Shown here: positions 1 through 7,782 of the stretch, one piece after another
How the letters are laid out: each line of letters opens with the position of its first letter
Position numbering within the stretch: the first letter of the stretch is position 1
Assembly (NCBI GenBank): GCA_964395975.1
Contig: CAYNBZ010000008.1
Coordinates: 1-59,667 of the forward strand
DNA: 59,667 bases
Direction: 5' to 3'
Source of the DNA: Avimuribaculum sp964395975
GTDB lineage: Bacteria > Bacteroidota > Bacteroidia > Bacteroidales > Muribaculaceae
Made by a program: the position numbers and the translations under genes
The notes under the pieces: generated by a model
What the model was told of the DNA's origin: nothing
The model's database searches: none
What the model saw: only the letters and a program-made list of their open reading frames with translations

Positions 1-1370
1 GTGATGGTTGGAGCATCGAAATAAAGACTTCTAACGGAACTACCTATACAAAGAATTTATCGCTTAGCAGTGAGAGTGGTAATACGCTTAAGCCTGGTAT
101 GGTGCATAAGCTTCCGGATTTGCCGGCTTTGGATAATGAGACAGAATGGAAAGCTTCCAACTGGATGGCCAACCTCCCGCGCAACGTCTATTTGTCGGAA
201 ATCTCTATCCCCGGTTCCTGGAACTCGTTGAACACTGATTTCCAAGGTTCAAACACAAGCATCCAAGCACAATACAATGCCGGTGCCCGTGCTTTCCATA
301 TTGATACGAGATGGCGGAGTACTCGCTCGATAAGTCTAACTGGGTATGTTTCTTCAAGTACGATTGATGGCACTTTAGCTGTCGCTAATGGAGGAACTTC
401 TTACCAAGTAACTGGTTCTGGCGGCTTAAGAATAATGTCTAGCAGTGCGCCGAGCTTTGAGAGCATTTTGAGTACTATAACCGGCTGTGTCCGGTCAGAC
501 GAGTATATGGTGGTGTATTGCACCTTCGCACAAGACAGTTATGACTATACCTCCACCGGTGGCTGGGAGAAAGCCATCAGCGATGTATGTGCGAACAATA
601 CCGCTGTGATTGATGCAAGGGACCTGAACGAGAATAGTGTCGTGGCAGATGTGTTGGGCAGTGTAATCGTGATTATAAATACGGACGAGACTGTCACCGA
701 CCTTGGTCTTTCTGACAGCAGGTGCCTGTTCATGACCGACATGGGCATGGAATTGGATCAGTCTACATACACGAGCGAGGACTATACCGTGACTACTTTG
801 GCTAATGGCAGCGGAAGTACCTGTGTGAATGCGTATGGAACCCATGCCCAGATAACGGCAAGAGAGACCTATACAACGGGTTACATGAGTGATAGCCGTG
901 GTTATGCCCCGTCGCTCACAGAGCGTCGAACAAAAGCCGGCAACATCTTGTCATGGTCACAAACTAATCATCAAAGTGAAAATTATGACCACGATACCTG
1001 GCTCTATCTTGGCTTGGGCGGTTATATGGTAAATAGTGGTGGAGATTCAGCTGTTAGTGACTCATACGATACGGTCGCTTCAAATCTCAATGGCTGGATT
1101 AACACACAAGTTACTAATATGGAAAGCAACGACTCCTTCTATCCTGTCGGTATCGTACTGATGAACTACGTGACAGATTATAGCACCGTAATGGAGAACA
1201 TCCTTAAGCTGAACAACACCTACCGCAAGGCATACGATGGAAACCGTTCGTCCGTTGACGGCAGCTACTTGGACGGCAGCGGTACGACTACCACCAGCGT
1301 ACATTCGGTAGCTACGGGTTACAGCTCCGGCATGACGGACAACAATACCAACGTCATCAGCTGGGACTAA
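1..1370 (+). CDS. Fimbrillin-type surface protein with PI-PLC-like domain (5' end missing)
   Basis: The reading frame is open from base 3, so the start lies upstream of the window. The first 40 or so visible codons resemble the end of a fimbrillin-like beta domain. From about base 170 the protein looks like the X-box of phosphatidylinositol-specific phospholipase C: the core ISIPGSWNS, then a region with GARAFHIDTRW. In active bacterial PI-PLC the first motif reads PGTHDS and its His is catalytic. Here that His is Trp (about base 219), and I see no counterpart of the second catalytic His near the LRIMSSSAPSF segment. The fold is therefore likely, but PI-PLC catalysis is doubtful. It may bind a ligand or use a divergent mechanism. 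The next gene pairs a fimbrillin-like region with another phosphodiesterase fold. Fold assignment is moderately sure; function is inferred. Confidence 0.7.
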   Translation, partial: DGWSIEIKTSNGTTYTKNLSLSSESGNTLKPGMVHKLPDLPALDNETEWKASNWMANLPRNVYLSEISIPGSWNSLNTDFQGSNTSIQAQYNAGARAFHIDTRWRSTRSISLTGYVSSSTIDGTLAVANGGTSYQVTGSGGLRIMSSSAPSFESILSTITGCVRSDEYMVVYCTFAQDSYDYTSTGGWEKAISDVCANNTAVIDARDLNENSVVADVLGSVIVIINTDETVTDLGLSDSRCLFMTDMGMELDQSTYTSEDYTVTTLANGSGSTCVNAYGTHAQITARETYTTGYMSDSRGYAPSLTERRTKAGNILSWSQTNHQSENYDHDTWLYLGLGGYMVNSGGDSAVSDSYDTVASNLNGWINTQVTNMESNDSFYPVGIVLMNYVTDYSTVMENILKLNNTYRKAYDGNRSSVDGSYLDGSGTTTTSVHSVATGYSSGMTDNNTNVISWD

Positions 1371-1392
1371 AAGCAGATAGCACAGAAACGAT

Positions 1393-1437
1393 TTTCCACA
1401 CAGGGGCAGGCATGCTTGCCTGTCCCCACAGTGGAAA
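1393..1437. other. Intergenic hairpin between the two phosphodiesterase-type genes
   Basis: A 7-bp outer stem (tttccac at 1393-1399 with gtggaaa at 1431-1437) encloses an inner stem of about 10 bp (ggggcaggca with tgcctgtcccc, one bulged base). No T-run follows on the plus strand, so this is a structured spacer or processing site more than a clear terminator. Confidence 0.5.
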
Positions 1438-1493
1438 TTCACGCTGTGACGATTCTGCAAACGGACTTTATTCGTAAAAAAGATTTTTGATTT

Positions 1494-3431
1494 ATGCATA
1501 AATATTTTGGAATGGCTGCCCTGCTGGCGGCACAAATCCTTTTCTCCTGTACACAAGAAGAATACGGCTACAGCGACAGTAGTAGCAACGGCATGATTGT
1601 GGCTCGCATGGCAGAGCCCGCTGTTACACGTACCGCCGTGGGCGATGCAGTGGAAGGGTCGAATGCTGTGGGCATCATGTGGACGGACGGCGACATGCTC
1701 GGGGTGTTTGATGCGACGGGCACTTCGCAGAAATGCTATGCCAAGGTGGGACAGGGGACGGCTGCCACAGCCAGTTTTGCGGCTTCAGGCACCACGGCTT
1801 TCGATACGCCCGTTTATGCCTATTACCCATACGACTCTGCCAACGATTCGAAGGATATAAATTCGCTTACCGGCACGCTGCCCTCCACGCAGAACATGGA
1901 CACCGGCACTCTGCACGGCGACTATAAGTATGGTCGGGCAACCACGGCGACCGGCAACGGTAACTATGAATTCGAATTCAGGCACATCTTCTCACTGGCA
2001 CGCTTCACCATTGACGCTTCCGACACTGAGTTGGAAGGCGAGACGCTGAAGAGTATCACTGTGACTGCCGACCGCGGAGGGACGGGTGTGGCATTGGCAG
2101 GCGATTTCACCTTCAGTGCCGAAGATGGCAGTTGGACGCTTGGCAACGAGCAGCAAAGCTCCATCACCCTTGAATGGGACACCGCGGCTTGTGTTCTCAA
2201 CGAGGTGCAGACCTGCTACATGAGCCTCTTCCCGCTCATCAAGACGGACGACCTGTTCACTATCACGCTGTGTACCGAAAACTACACGGCTGAGTTCACT
2301 GCCAACTGTCTGGTTGACTTAGAAGCCGAGCATATATACAACTTCCCCCTTACGCTCAAGAACTACAGTAACCTGACGATTACCGGTAGCGACGGAACGG
2401 TTGTTAAGCAGGGCAAGTTCACTTGTGCTACTCTGAATGTGGACGGACTGCCGACCTTCATCAACAGCGACGGTCCGGGTTCAAGCGGCACGACCACCAT
2501 CGGTACCATTCTGAACGGGCTGGGCTATGAATTCATCGGTGTCAGCGAGGACTTTACGTACCACAACGCGCTTGTCACTGCCTTGACCGACTATACTGCC
2601 GGCACATACCGTGGCTCTGCCACCAGCATCATCAGCAAGAACGACACCGACGGCCTCGGCTTTTTCTGGAAGACGGGCGTTAGTGCCAAAGAAGAGGCCA
2701 TTGTGGAGTATGATGCCTCTTACGGCGGACTCTCCGACGGGGCGAACACGTTGGTAGCAAAAGGCTTCCGTCATTACGAGGTGACAGTGGCAGAGGGTGT
2801 GACGGTGGATGTCTACATCACCCACATGAACACCTACAGCGACTCTAATGGCGACTACAGCGAGTCTGGCAATCAGTGGGTGAGCGCACAGATGTCGCAG
2901 TTGCGTCAGTTGCGAGACTCTGTGCTGAATAATCTTGCAACCAACAACCGGCCTGCCATCATCATGGGTGACACCAACATGCGCTATACCCGCCACCAGA
3001 TTGAGGAAAACCTGATAGACTATGTGGCTGCGAAAGGTTACAAGATAGCCGACCCGTGGATAGAGCTCTGGCGCGGTGGGACGTATCCCACATATAACAA
3101 CATCTCGCTGATGATTCCTTCCAAGTTCGGCGGTGGCAGCACCGATATCCTGTGTGCCAACGACCAGCGTGGCGAGGTGGTGGACAAGGTGTGGTACATC
3201 AACGTGCCGGATGCCGCCGTACAGTTGGAGGCTACAAGTTGCAAGAACGATGTGGATAACTTCGCCGAGAGTACCGAAACGGTGAGCTACGATGGCGTGA
3301 CCTATGAGGACGAGTATGGCAACATCACGACAGGTCAGACCGTGAGCTACACGAAGGTGACCGGTTATGCCGACCACTTCCCCGTAGTGGTGAGCTTCAG
3401 ATACACCTACACATCTTCCAACGAAGACTGA
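1494..3431 (+). CDS. Lipoprotein: fimbrillin-like region plus endonuclease/exonuclease/phosphatase domain
   Basis: The 645-residue product starts with a lipoprotein signal, with lipobox LFSC and Cys19, so it should be anchored in the outer membrane and probably surface-exposed. Residues about 30-300 look like a fimbrillin/Mfa-type beta domain (TRT, WTDGD, and a YNFPLTLK-like end). Residues about 305-640 form a DNase I-like EEP domain: LNVDGLP, a catalytic Glu in GVSEDF, the ITHMNTYSD strand, the metal-binding GDTN, and the terminal DHFPV with the catalytic His. This arrangement is closest to neutral sphingomyelinase-like or inositol-phosphatase-like members, so a lipid or phosphodiester substrate is plausible, though DNA cannot be excluded. 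All key residues appear present, unlike in the preceding PI-PLC-like gene. The start was chosen because it gives a complete signal peptide; a start at Met7 is also possible. Confidence 0.8.
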   Translation: MHKYFGMAALLAAQILFSCTQEEYGYSDSSSNGMIVARMAEPAVTRTAVGDAVEGSNAVGIMWTDGDMLGVFDATGTSQKCYAKVGQGTAATASFAASGTTAFDTPVYAYYPYDSANDSKDINSLTGTLPSTQNMDTGTLHGDYKYGRATTATGNGNYEFEFRHIFSLARFTIDASDTELEGETLKSITVTADRGGTGVALAGDFTFSAEDGSWTLGNEQQSSITLEWDTAACVLNEVQTCYMSLFPLIKTDDLFTITLCTENYTAEFTANCLVDLEAEHIYNFPLTLKNYSNLTITGSDGTVVKQGKFTCATLNVDGLPTFINSDGPGSSGTTTIGTILNGLGYEFIGVSEDFTYHNALVTALTDYTAGTYRGSATSIISKNDTDGLGFFWKTGVSAKEEAIVEYDASYGGLSDGANTLVAKGFRHYEVTVAEGVTVDVYITHMNTYSDSNGDYSESGNQWVSAQMSQLRQLRDSVLNNLATNNRPAIIMGDTNMRYTRHQIEENLIDYVAAKGYKIADPWIELWRGGTYPTYNNISLMIPSKFGGGSTDILCANDQRGEVVDKVWYINVPDAAVQLEATSCKNDVDNFAESTETVSYDGVTYEDEYGNITTGQTVSYTKVTGYADHFPVVVSFRYTYTSSNED

Positions 3432-3494
3432 CGGGAAGTTTCTGCCACTGTGATGTGCAAAAGAAAAATTGTTAACAAATAAAACAATATCAAA

Positions 3495-4688
3495 ATGATT
3501 AAAAGAACATTTTTTGCAGCCGCTTGTTTTATGGCTGCCGGTCTGGCTTTTGCGCAGACCGAACAAAGTGCTGATGTTATCGAAGAGGTGACATACAGCG
3601 ACGACAAATACAAAGTAGAAACCAACCGCTTCTGGGACAACTGGTTTATCAGCGCAGGTGCCGGCGCGCAGGTTTATTTCGGCGACCATGACAAGCAGGC
3701 GTCGTTCGGCGACCGCATCGCCCCTGCACTCGACATCTCGGTGGGCAAGTGGTTCACCCCGGGCATCGGCGTTCGCGTGATGTACAGCGGCTTGAAGATC
3801 AAGGGCGCCACACAGACCGGCGTACACAGCACCGGCGATGAAGTGCCGGGCAAGGGCGGCAACGGCTATTGGCTTGAGAAGCAGAAGTTCGGTTACTACA
3901 ACTTCCATGTCGATGCCATGTTCAACCTGACGAATCTTATAGGTGGTTATAAGGAGAAGCGTGTCTACAACATCAGTGCCTACGGCGGTGTCGGCGTAAT
4001 GCACACATCCGACACCCCGAAGGAAACCGACATCTCGGCACACTTCGGCTTGTTGAACTCGTTCCGCCTCTGTTCGGCACTTGACCTGAACCTCGACCTG
4101 CGCGGTACCTTCGTAGATGACGGATTCGACGGTGAGACAGGCGGCCGCTTCGGCGAGGGAATGTTTACCGCCACCATCGGATTGACCTACAAGTTCAATC
4201 AGCGCGGCTGGGACCGCAGCAAGACGGTCACCCGAACGGTTTACAACACCGAAGAGCTCAACGCCCTTCGCGACCGCCTCAACCGCATGGGCGAGGAGAA
4301 CGCCCGCTTGCAGGAAGCCTTGGCACATAAGCAAGAGCCGAAGACCGTAGTTAAGACGAAAGCGTCGTCCAACTTCGTAACCTTTACAATCGGCAAGAGC
4401 GAGTTGTCGAACGAGGCACGTGTGAACCTCGGCATGTTTGCCGAAGTTGTAAAGGCCGGCGACCCGGACGCAGTTTACACCATCACCGGTTATGCCGATG
4501 CGGGCACAGGCAGCAAGAAGCTTAACGAGCGTCTGAGCAAGGAACGTGCCGAAGCCGTTTATGACTGCCTTGTCAACGAATTCGGTGTTGACGGGTCACA
4601 GTTGAAGATCGACTACAAGGGCGGCGTGGACAACATGTTCTATGATGATCCTCGCATGAGCCGTGCAGTCATCACGACAAGCAAGTAA
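3495..4688 (+). CDS. OmpA-family outer-membrane protein
   Basis: This 397-residue protein has a Sec signal ending near AFA|Q (residue about 21). An N-terminal beta-barrel or beta-rich region runs to about residue 245, followed by a short coiled coil (EELNALRDRLNRMGEEN) and an OmpA-like peptidoglycan-binding domain at about 290-397. In that domain TGYADAGTG, NERLSKERAEAVYDCL and the closing MSRAVI match the family. It probably links the outer membrane to peptidoglycan. It is about 60 bp downstream of the EEP lipoprotein, on the same strand, and is followed by a good terminator. This general type is common in Bacteroidales next to fimbrillin and lipoprotein genes. The family is secure; a specific role is not visible. 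Confidence 0.88.
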   Translation: MIKRTFFAAACFMAAGLAFAQTEQSADVIEEVTYSDDKYKVETNRFWDNWFISAGAGAQVYFGDHDKQASFGDRIAPALDISVGKWFTPGIGVRVMYSGLKIKGATQTGVHSTGDEVPGKGGNGYWLEKQKFGYYNFHVDAMFNLTNLIGGYKEKRVYNISAYGGVGVMHTSDTPKETDISAHFGLLNSFRLCSALDLNLDLRGTFVDDGFDGETGGRFGEGMFTATIGLTYKFNQRGWDRSKTVTRTVYNTEELNALRDRLNRMGEENARLQEALAHKQEPKTVVKTKASSNFVTFTIGKSELSNEARVNLGMFAEVVKAGDPDAVYTITGYADAGTGSKKLNERLSKERAEAVYDCLVNEFGVDGSQLKIDYKGGVDNMFYDDPRMSRAVITTSK

Positions 4689-4707
4689 GTTTTTTCGTTC
4701 ATTGTTT

Positions 4708-4761
4708 TACATCTCCTTTCCTTGCCGATAATAAGAGTTGAGGAAAGGGGATGTTGTTTTT
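4708..4761 (+). terminator. Rho-independent terminator after the OmpA-family gene
   Basis: A stem of about 12 bp (catctcctttcc at 4710-4721 with ggaaaggggatg at 4742-4753, one G-T pair) has a 20-nt loop and is followed by a T-rich tract. Confidence 0.7.
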
Positions 4762-4802
4762 ATCAAGACCGTTTGCCGACGGCTTGAAGAGGATATGGAA
4801 GT

Positions 4803-5300
4803 ATGAAACTGCAAAGTTACACCGACGTATATGTCGCACAGGATGAACTGTTGCTTGCCAACGAACCGTTCTTTACCGAGGTGGCATACATGTTGTCGCA
4901 GGGGCGTTGCGTAACCATTCGTGCCAAGGGTGACAGCATGTTTCCGTTCATCGTGGGCGGACGTGACAGGGTGGTGCTTGCCAAAAGCAATGATATCGGT
5001 GTCGGTGACATCGTGCTTGCAAAGCTGCCGGATGGCCGTTATGTGCTGCACCGCGTCTATCGGGTGGAAGGTGACGGGTTTGTGCTGATGGGCGACGGCA
5101 ACCTGCAGGCCACGGAACGGTGCCGCAAAGAGCATGTGCAGGGAAAGGCGGTCAGAATAATACGTGACGACCGCTTTGTGGACTGCATATCCCGGGGCGA
5201 GCATCGCAAAGCGACGGTATGGCGATGGCTGTTGCCGCTGCGGCGGTACCTGCTGCGTGCATTGCGGCTGTGTTCAAAACTCAACCGACATTCTCTTTGA
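4803..5300 (+). CDS. S24/S26-type signal-peptidase-like protein with Ser/His active site
   Basis: The 165-residue protein carries the signal peptidase I-like boxes GDSMFPFI (nucleophile Ser45), GDIVLAKLP, YVLHRV (His83) and MGDGN. The general base position holds His, as in archaeal and ER-type signal peptidases, rather than the Lys typical of bacterial SPase I and LexA. There is no clear N-terminal membrane anchor; a hydrophobic and basic stretch at the C-terminus (about 138-158) may sit at the membrane. It lies 16 bp upstream of an ABC exporter-like gene. Such S24/S26 proteins in Bacteroidetes are often found beside peptide export and maturation genes, but no precursor peptide or radical SAM gene is visible here. 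The substrate is unknown. Confidence 0.75.
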   Translation: MKLQSYTDVYVAQDELLLANEPFFTEVAYMLSQGRCVTIRAKGDSMFPFIVGGRDRVVLAKSNDIGVGDIVLAKLPDGRYVLHRVYRVEGDGFVLMGDGNLQATERCRKEHVQGKAVRIIRDDRFVDCISRGEHRKATVWRWLLPLRRYLLRALRLCSKLNRHSL

Positions 5301-5316
5301 TAAAACCTGTTACTCT

Positions 5317-6954
5317 ATGAAGATAAGCAACTGCCTGATATGGCTGTGGAATGCCTCCGCAGGCTTCCGCGCGGCCATTGCCGGCTGTGCCCTAGCGGGC
5401 ACGCTGAACGTCGGTGTTTCCCTGTTTTTCGTGTATGTCTGCAAGCATCTGATTGACATTGCCACAGGCGTATCTGAAGACTCTCTACATGCCTTTATCG
5501 CCTGCCTTGTCATCAGCCTTGCCATGCAACTGCTGTTGTCGGTGGTCCGTAGCCGGCTGGCTGCCCGCACGGAAATCAGGCTGCGCAATGAGCTGCACCG
5601 CCAGCTCTTCGTGCATCTGATGGGTAGCTGCTGGAGCGGGCGCGACACGCTGCACACCGGCGACATGCTCAACCGGCTTGAAGAGGATGTGGTGACAATA
5701 ACCGATGCGCTGTGCCGCACCATCCCTGCCGTGTTGGTCACGCTGGTGCAACTCGGCGGTGCACTTTGGTTCCTGTCGCTGCTGGATCTGCGTCTGGCAG
5801 GCATCCTTGTGTTCATCATGCCGGTGGCTTTGCTGCTCAGCAAGGGTTACGTGCGGAAGATGCGCCGGATGTCGCGTGCCATACGCGATACTGACAGCCT
5901 TATACAGAGCCACATGCAGGAGAACCTGCAACATCGCATCCTGATGCAGACGCTGGAATATACGGCACGTAGCGTCATGCGGCTGGTGTCGCTGCAAGGG
6001 ACCTTGCAGGACAGGATAATGCGGCGTACCGACTTGTCGGTCTTTTCCCGCTCGATGGTGCAGTTGGGTTTCATGGTAGGATATGCCGTAGCCTTCTTGT
6101 GGGGCGTGTCGGGGTTGCAGGACGGTACTGTGACATTCGGCATGATGGCAGCCTTCCTGCAACTGGTTGCGCAGGTTCAGCGTCCGATGGTTGACATGAG
6201 CCGCCAGATTCCGGCTTTCATCCATGTTTTTACATCCACCGAACGGCTGGTAGAACTCGACGAACTGCCGCAGGAACAGCAGGGTGACCCCATACGGCTG
6301 TCGGGCAGTCCGGGTGTCAGTATCAAAGGGCTCACGTATGCCTATCCCGACGGCAAAAGGAAAGTGCTTGACGGTTTCACCTACGACTTCCGCCCGGGCA
6401 GCCTGACTGCCATTGTGGGGGAAACGGGAGTGGGCAAAAGCACGTTGATAAAGCTGATTCTGGCCTTGTTCCAACCCGACGGGGGAGAAATAAGGTTCTA
6501 TGACAAGGAACAGGAAGTCACGGCTTCGCCACTCACACGCTGCAACCTTTCATACGTGCCGCAAGGCAATACGTTGGTTAGCGGCACTATCCGTGACAAC
6601 CTCATGATGGGAAATCCCGGTGCCACGGAAGAAGAATTGCGTTCGGCTCTCCACACGGCGGCTGCCGATTTCGTGTTTTCCCTGCCCGCAGGGCTTGACA
6701 CGGCATGTGGGGAACAAGGCACGGGATTGAGCGAGGGGCAGGCACAACGCATCGCCATAGCCCGCGGGCTGTTGCGCCCGGGAGGCATCCTGTTGCTCGA
6801 CGAGCCTACCTCTTCGCTGGACAATGAAACCGAGAAGCTGCTCCTGCAACGCCTTTCCGGACGTTTGCAAGGGAAAACGCTCATTCTGGTCAGCCATCGG
6901 GAGACAATCACGCAGCTTTGTACGGCGGTTGTACGATTGGGGAAAAACCGATGA
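5317..6954 (+). CDS. ABC exporter, fused permease and ATPase
   Basis: This 545-residue half-transporter has about six N-terminal membrane segments (residues about 15-330), then a nucleotide-binding domain. The domain carries Walker A GETGVGKST (about 368-376), signature LSEGQAQR, Walker B ILLLDEPTSSLD and the H-loop His in LVSHRE. The start at 5317 gives a compact membrane domain; an earlier in-frame ATG at 5164 would run inside the preceding peptidase gene and adds no recognisable domain. It lacks the N-terminal C39 peptidase of bacteriocin exporters, so the separate S26-like peptidase upstream may play that part. It is likely a peptide or lipid exporter working as a homodimer; the substrate is not shown. 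Confidence 0.85.
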   Translation: MKISNCLIWLWNASAGFRAAIAGCALAGTLNVGVSLFFVYVCKHLIDIATGVSEDSLHAFIACLVISLAMQLLLSVVRSRLAARTEIRLRNELHRQLFVHLMGSCWSGRDTLHTGDMLNRLEEDVVTITDALCRTIPAVLVTLVQLGGALWFLSLLDLRLAGILVFIMPVALLLSKGYVRKMRRMSRAIRDTDSLIQSHMQENLQHRILMQTLEYTARSVMRLVSLQGTLQDRIMRRTDLSVFSRSMVQLGFMVGYAVAFLWGVSGLQDGTVTFGMMAAFLQLVAQVQRPMVDMSRQIPAFIHVFTSTERLVELDELPQEQQGDPIRLSGSPGVSIKGLTYAYPDGKRKVLDGFTYDFRPGSLTAIVGETGVGKSTLIKLILALFQPDGGEIRFYDKEQEVTASPLTRCNLSYVPQGNTLVSGTIRDNLMMGNPGATEEELRSALHTAAADFVFSLPAGLDTACGEQGTGLSEGQAQRIAIARGLLRPGGILLLDEPTSSLDNETEKLLLQRLSGRLQGKTLILVSHRETITQLCTAVVRLGKNR

Positions 6955-7026
6955 TAGGGTTACCGGTCTTGATAATCCTTGATACCGTTATATCAGGAAT
7001 AGTTTCAACAAATCTGCTTTTTTTGA

Positions 7027-7055
7027 GCCTCTCCCTTACCGGAGAGGCTTTTTTG
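7027..7055 (+). terminator. Rho-independent terminator after the ABC exporter
   Basis: A perfect 8-bp stem (gcctctcc at 7027-7034 with ggagaggc at 7041-7048), a 6-nt loop and a run of six T form a canonical terminator. It ends the surface-protein and exporter region. Confidence 0.9.
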
Positions 7056-7086
7056 TTTCCTGCCGCCACAGATACAGGGAACTTGC

Positions 7087-7212
7087 ATGTTATTGAATTT
7101 TCTTTCTATTTTTGCAGCAAATGGTTTTACCAAAAAGACGCAAAAGACGCCATTCAAGGAGATACAAAAGGCAGAAGAGATAAGGATAAGATATTTCAAT
7201 ACCAAAAAATAG
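7087..7212 (+). pseudogene. HigB toxin remnant (C-terminal end only)
   Basis: The frame encodes 41 residues. From NGF onward (NGFTKKTQKTPFKEIQKAEE) it matches the C-terminal signature of Gp49-like HigB toxins, which typically ends LNGFxKKTQKTPxxEIxxA followed by a short charged tail. The catalytic N-terminal two thirds are missing, and the upstream sequence has no matching frame. The stop is 9 bp before the HigA-like remnant, the spacing expected of a higBA operon. Recognition rests on motif memory, without a search. Confidence 0.6.
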
Positions 7213-7221
7213 ATAGCAACT

Positions 7222-7392
7222 ATGGCACAGGATAAAGATTTTTACTCCTTTGAGGAAATCAAGGACGAATTTATAGGAAAAGCAGGGACACCTGCAAGAG
7301 AAGAGTATGAGGCTGAACTTAAAGCTTATCTTATAGGTGAGGCTATAAGGAAAGCTGTGGGGGAGAAAAAGAAAAACACCTTTTGCAGTTAG
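7222..7392 (+). pseudogene. HigA-type antitoxin remnant lacking its helix-turn-helix
   Basis: This 56-residue frame begins MAQDKDFYSFEEIKDEFIGK, followed by GTPAREEYEAEL and LIGEAIRKA. That matches the N-terminal part of Bacteroidetes XRE-type HigA antitoxins (FEEIKDKxIGKxGTPxRxxYExEL), which are normally about 100 residues and continue into a helix-turn-helix. Here the frame runs into the terminator palindrome, and the TAG stop is in its loop, so the DNA-binding half is absent. It may be an inactive relic or a solo fragment. Its 3' end is about 26 bp from the 3' end of tRNA-Pro, consistent with gene gain and decay beside a tRNA gene. Confidence 0.6.
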
Positions 7393-7408
7393 CTGCAAAA
7401 GGTGTTTT
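7373..7408. terminator. Strong bidirectional terminator
   Basis: A perfect 16-bp inverted repeat (aaaacaccttttgcag at 7373-7388, its complement at 7393-7408) with a 4-nt loop has A-runs and T-runs on its two sides. It can end transcription of the minus-strand SRP/tRNA operon and of the plus-strand HigBA relic. The loop holds the TAG stop of the antitoxin remnant. Confidence 0.9.
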
Positions 7409-7417
7409 GCCATTTTG

Positions 7418-7493
7418 TCGGGATGACAAGATTCGAACTTGCGACCACTCGCCCCCCAGACGAGTACTCTAAACCGGACTGAGCTACATCCCG
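7418..7493 (-). tRNA. tRNA-Pro(GGG)
   Basis: On the minus strand the acceptor arm CGGGATG pairs with CATCCCG. The anticodon stem CTCGT/GCGAG closes the loop CTGGGGG, giving anticodon GGG, and the T arm contains GTTCGAATC. The discriminator base is A and CCA is not encoded. It lies 17 bp downstream of tRNA-Thr. Confidence 0.95.
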
Positions 7494-7510
7494 ATGTAGT
7501 CTTTTTTTTG

Positions 7511-7584
7511 AGCCTCTTGTCGGATTCGAACCAACGACCCCGAGATTACAAATCACGTGCTCTGGCCAACTGAGCTAAAGAGGC
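7511..7584 (-). tRNA. tRNA-Thr(TGT)
   Basis: The acceptor GCCTCTT pairs with AAGAGGC on the minus strand; the anticodon loop TTTGTAA gives TGT, and the T arm contains GGTTCGAATCC. The anticodon stem has one T-T mismatch. CCA is not encoded. Its 5' end touches the 3' end of the SRP RNA stem. Confidence 0.92.
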
Positions 7585-7687
7585 GGGTGGGTAAGCTTAC
7601 TACATCGCGCCGCTCAACTTGCTACCCTTGCTTCGGTCAAGACCTGGGGGAATTCACAAGGAGCAAGCCGTGTAGGACTTACCCGGC
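7585..7687 (-). ncRNA. ffs: Signal recognition particle RNA (bacterial small type)
   Basis: Read on the minus strand, the outer stem GGGTAAG...CTTACCC (7678-7684 with 7589-7595) encloses the domain IV core CCCCCAGGTC...CGAAGCAAGGGTA, the conserved internal loops that bind Ffh. The apical loop reads TTGA/TGAC rather than the common GGAA. The length of about 100 nt fits the small bacterial form. A TACCTTTG promoter element lies just upstream. The ends are approximate to within a few bases. No other function would explain this conserved core. Confidence 0.85.
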
Positions 7688-7689
7688 TG

Positions 7690-7720
7690 CAAAGGTACGC
7701 ATATTTTTTATTTTGACAAG
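7690..7720 (-). promoter_or_regulatory. Promoter of the SRP RNA-tRNA operon
   Basis: The minus strand shows a -7 element TACCTTTG (7690-7697), matching TAnnTTTG, and CTTG (7717-7720) at the -33 position with a 19-bp spacer. Predicted transcription starts within a few bases of the SRP RNA 5' stem. Confidence 0.7.
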
Positions 7721-7752
7721 TGTTTTGGATATAAAATTCACGATTATTTGAG

Positions 7753-7760
7753 TAAATTTG
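7753..7760 (+). promoter_or_regulatory. Likely -7 element for bioB
   Basis: TAAATTTG matches the Bacteroidetes -7 consensus TAnnTTTG and lies 22 bp before the bioB start codon. No clear TTTG is found at the ideal -33 distance, so support is partial. Confidence 0.45.
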
Positions 7761-7782
7761 TAAGTCATAATAACTTAGGGTT

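Noticed and set aside
2481..4334. Very long minus-strand open frame (617 codons)
   Set aside because: It lies opposite the EEP lipoprotein and OmpA-family genes, which have clear domains. Its sequence is low-complexity Val/His/Ala-rich with no motif, as expected from GC-rich antisense frames.
5485..6474. Minus-strand open frame of 329 codons opposite the ABC exporter
   Set aside because: It is rich in His and Gln, has no domain, and the plus-strand ABC motifs explain the region.
7418..7584. Integrase attachment site in the tRNA genes
   Set aside because: I could not find a repeated tRNA 3' segment elsewhere in the window, and no integrase gene is present. The HigBA relic only suggests past insertion.
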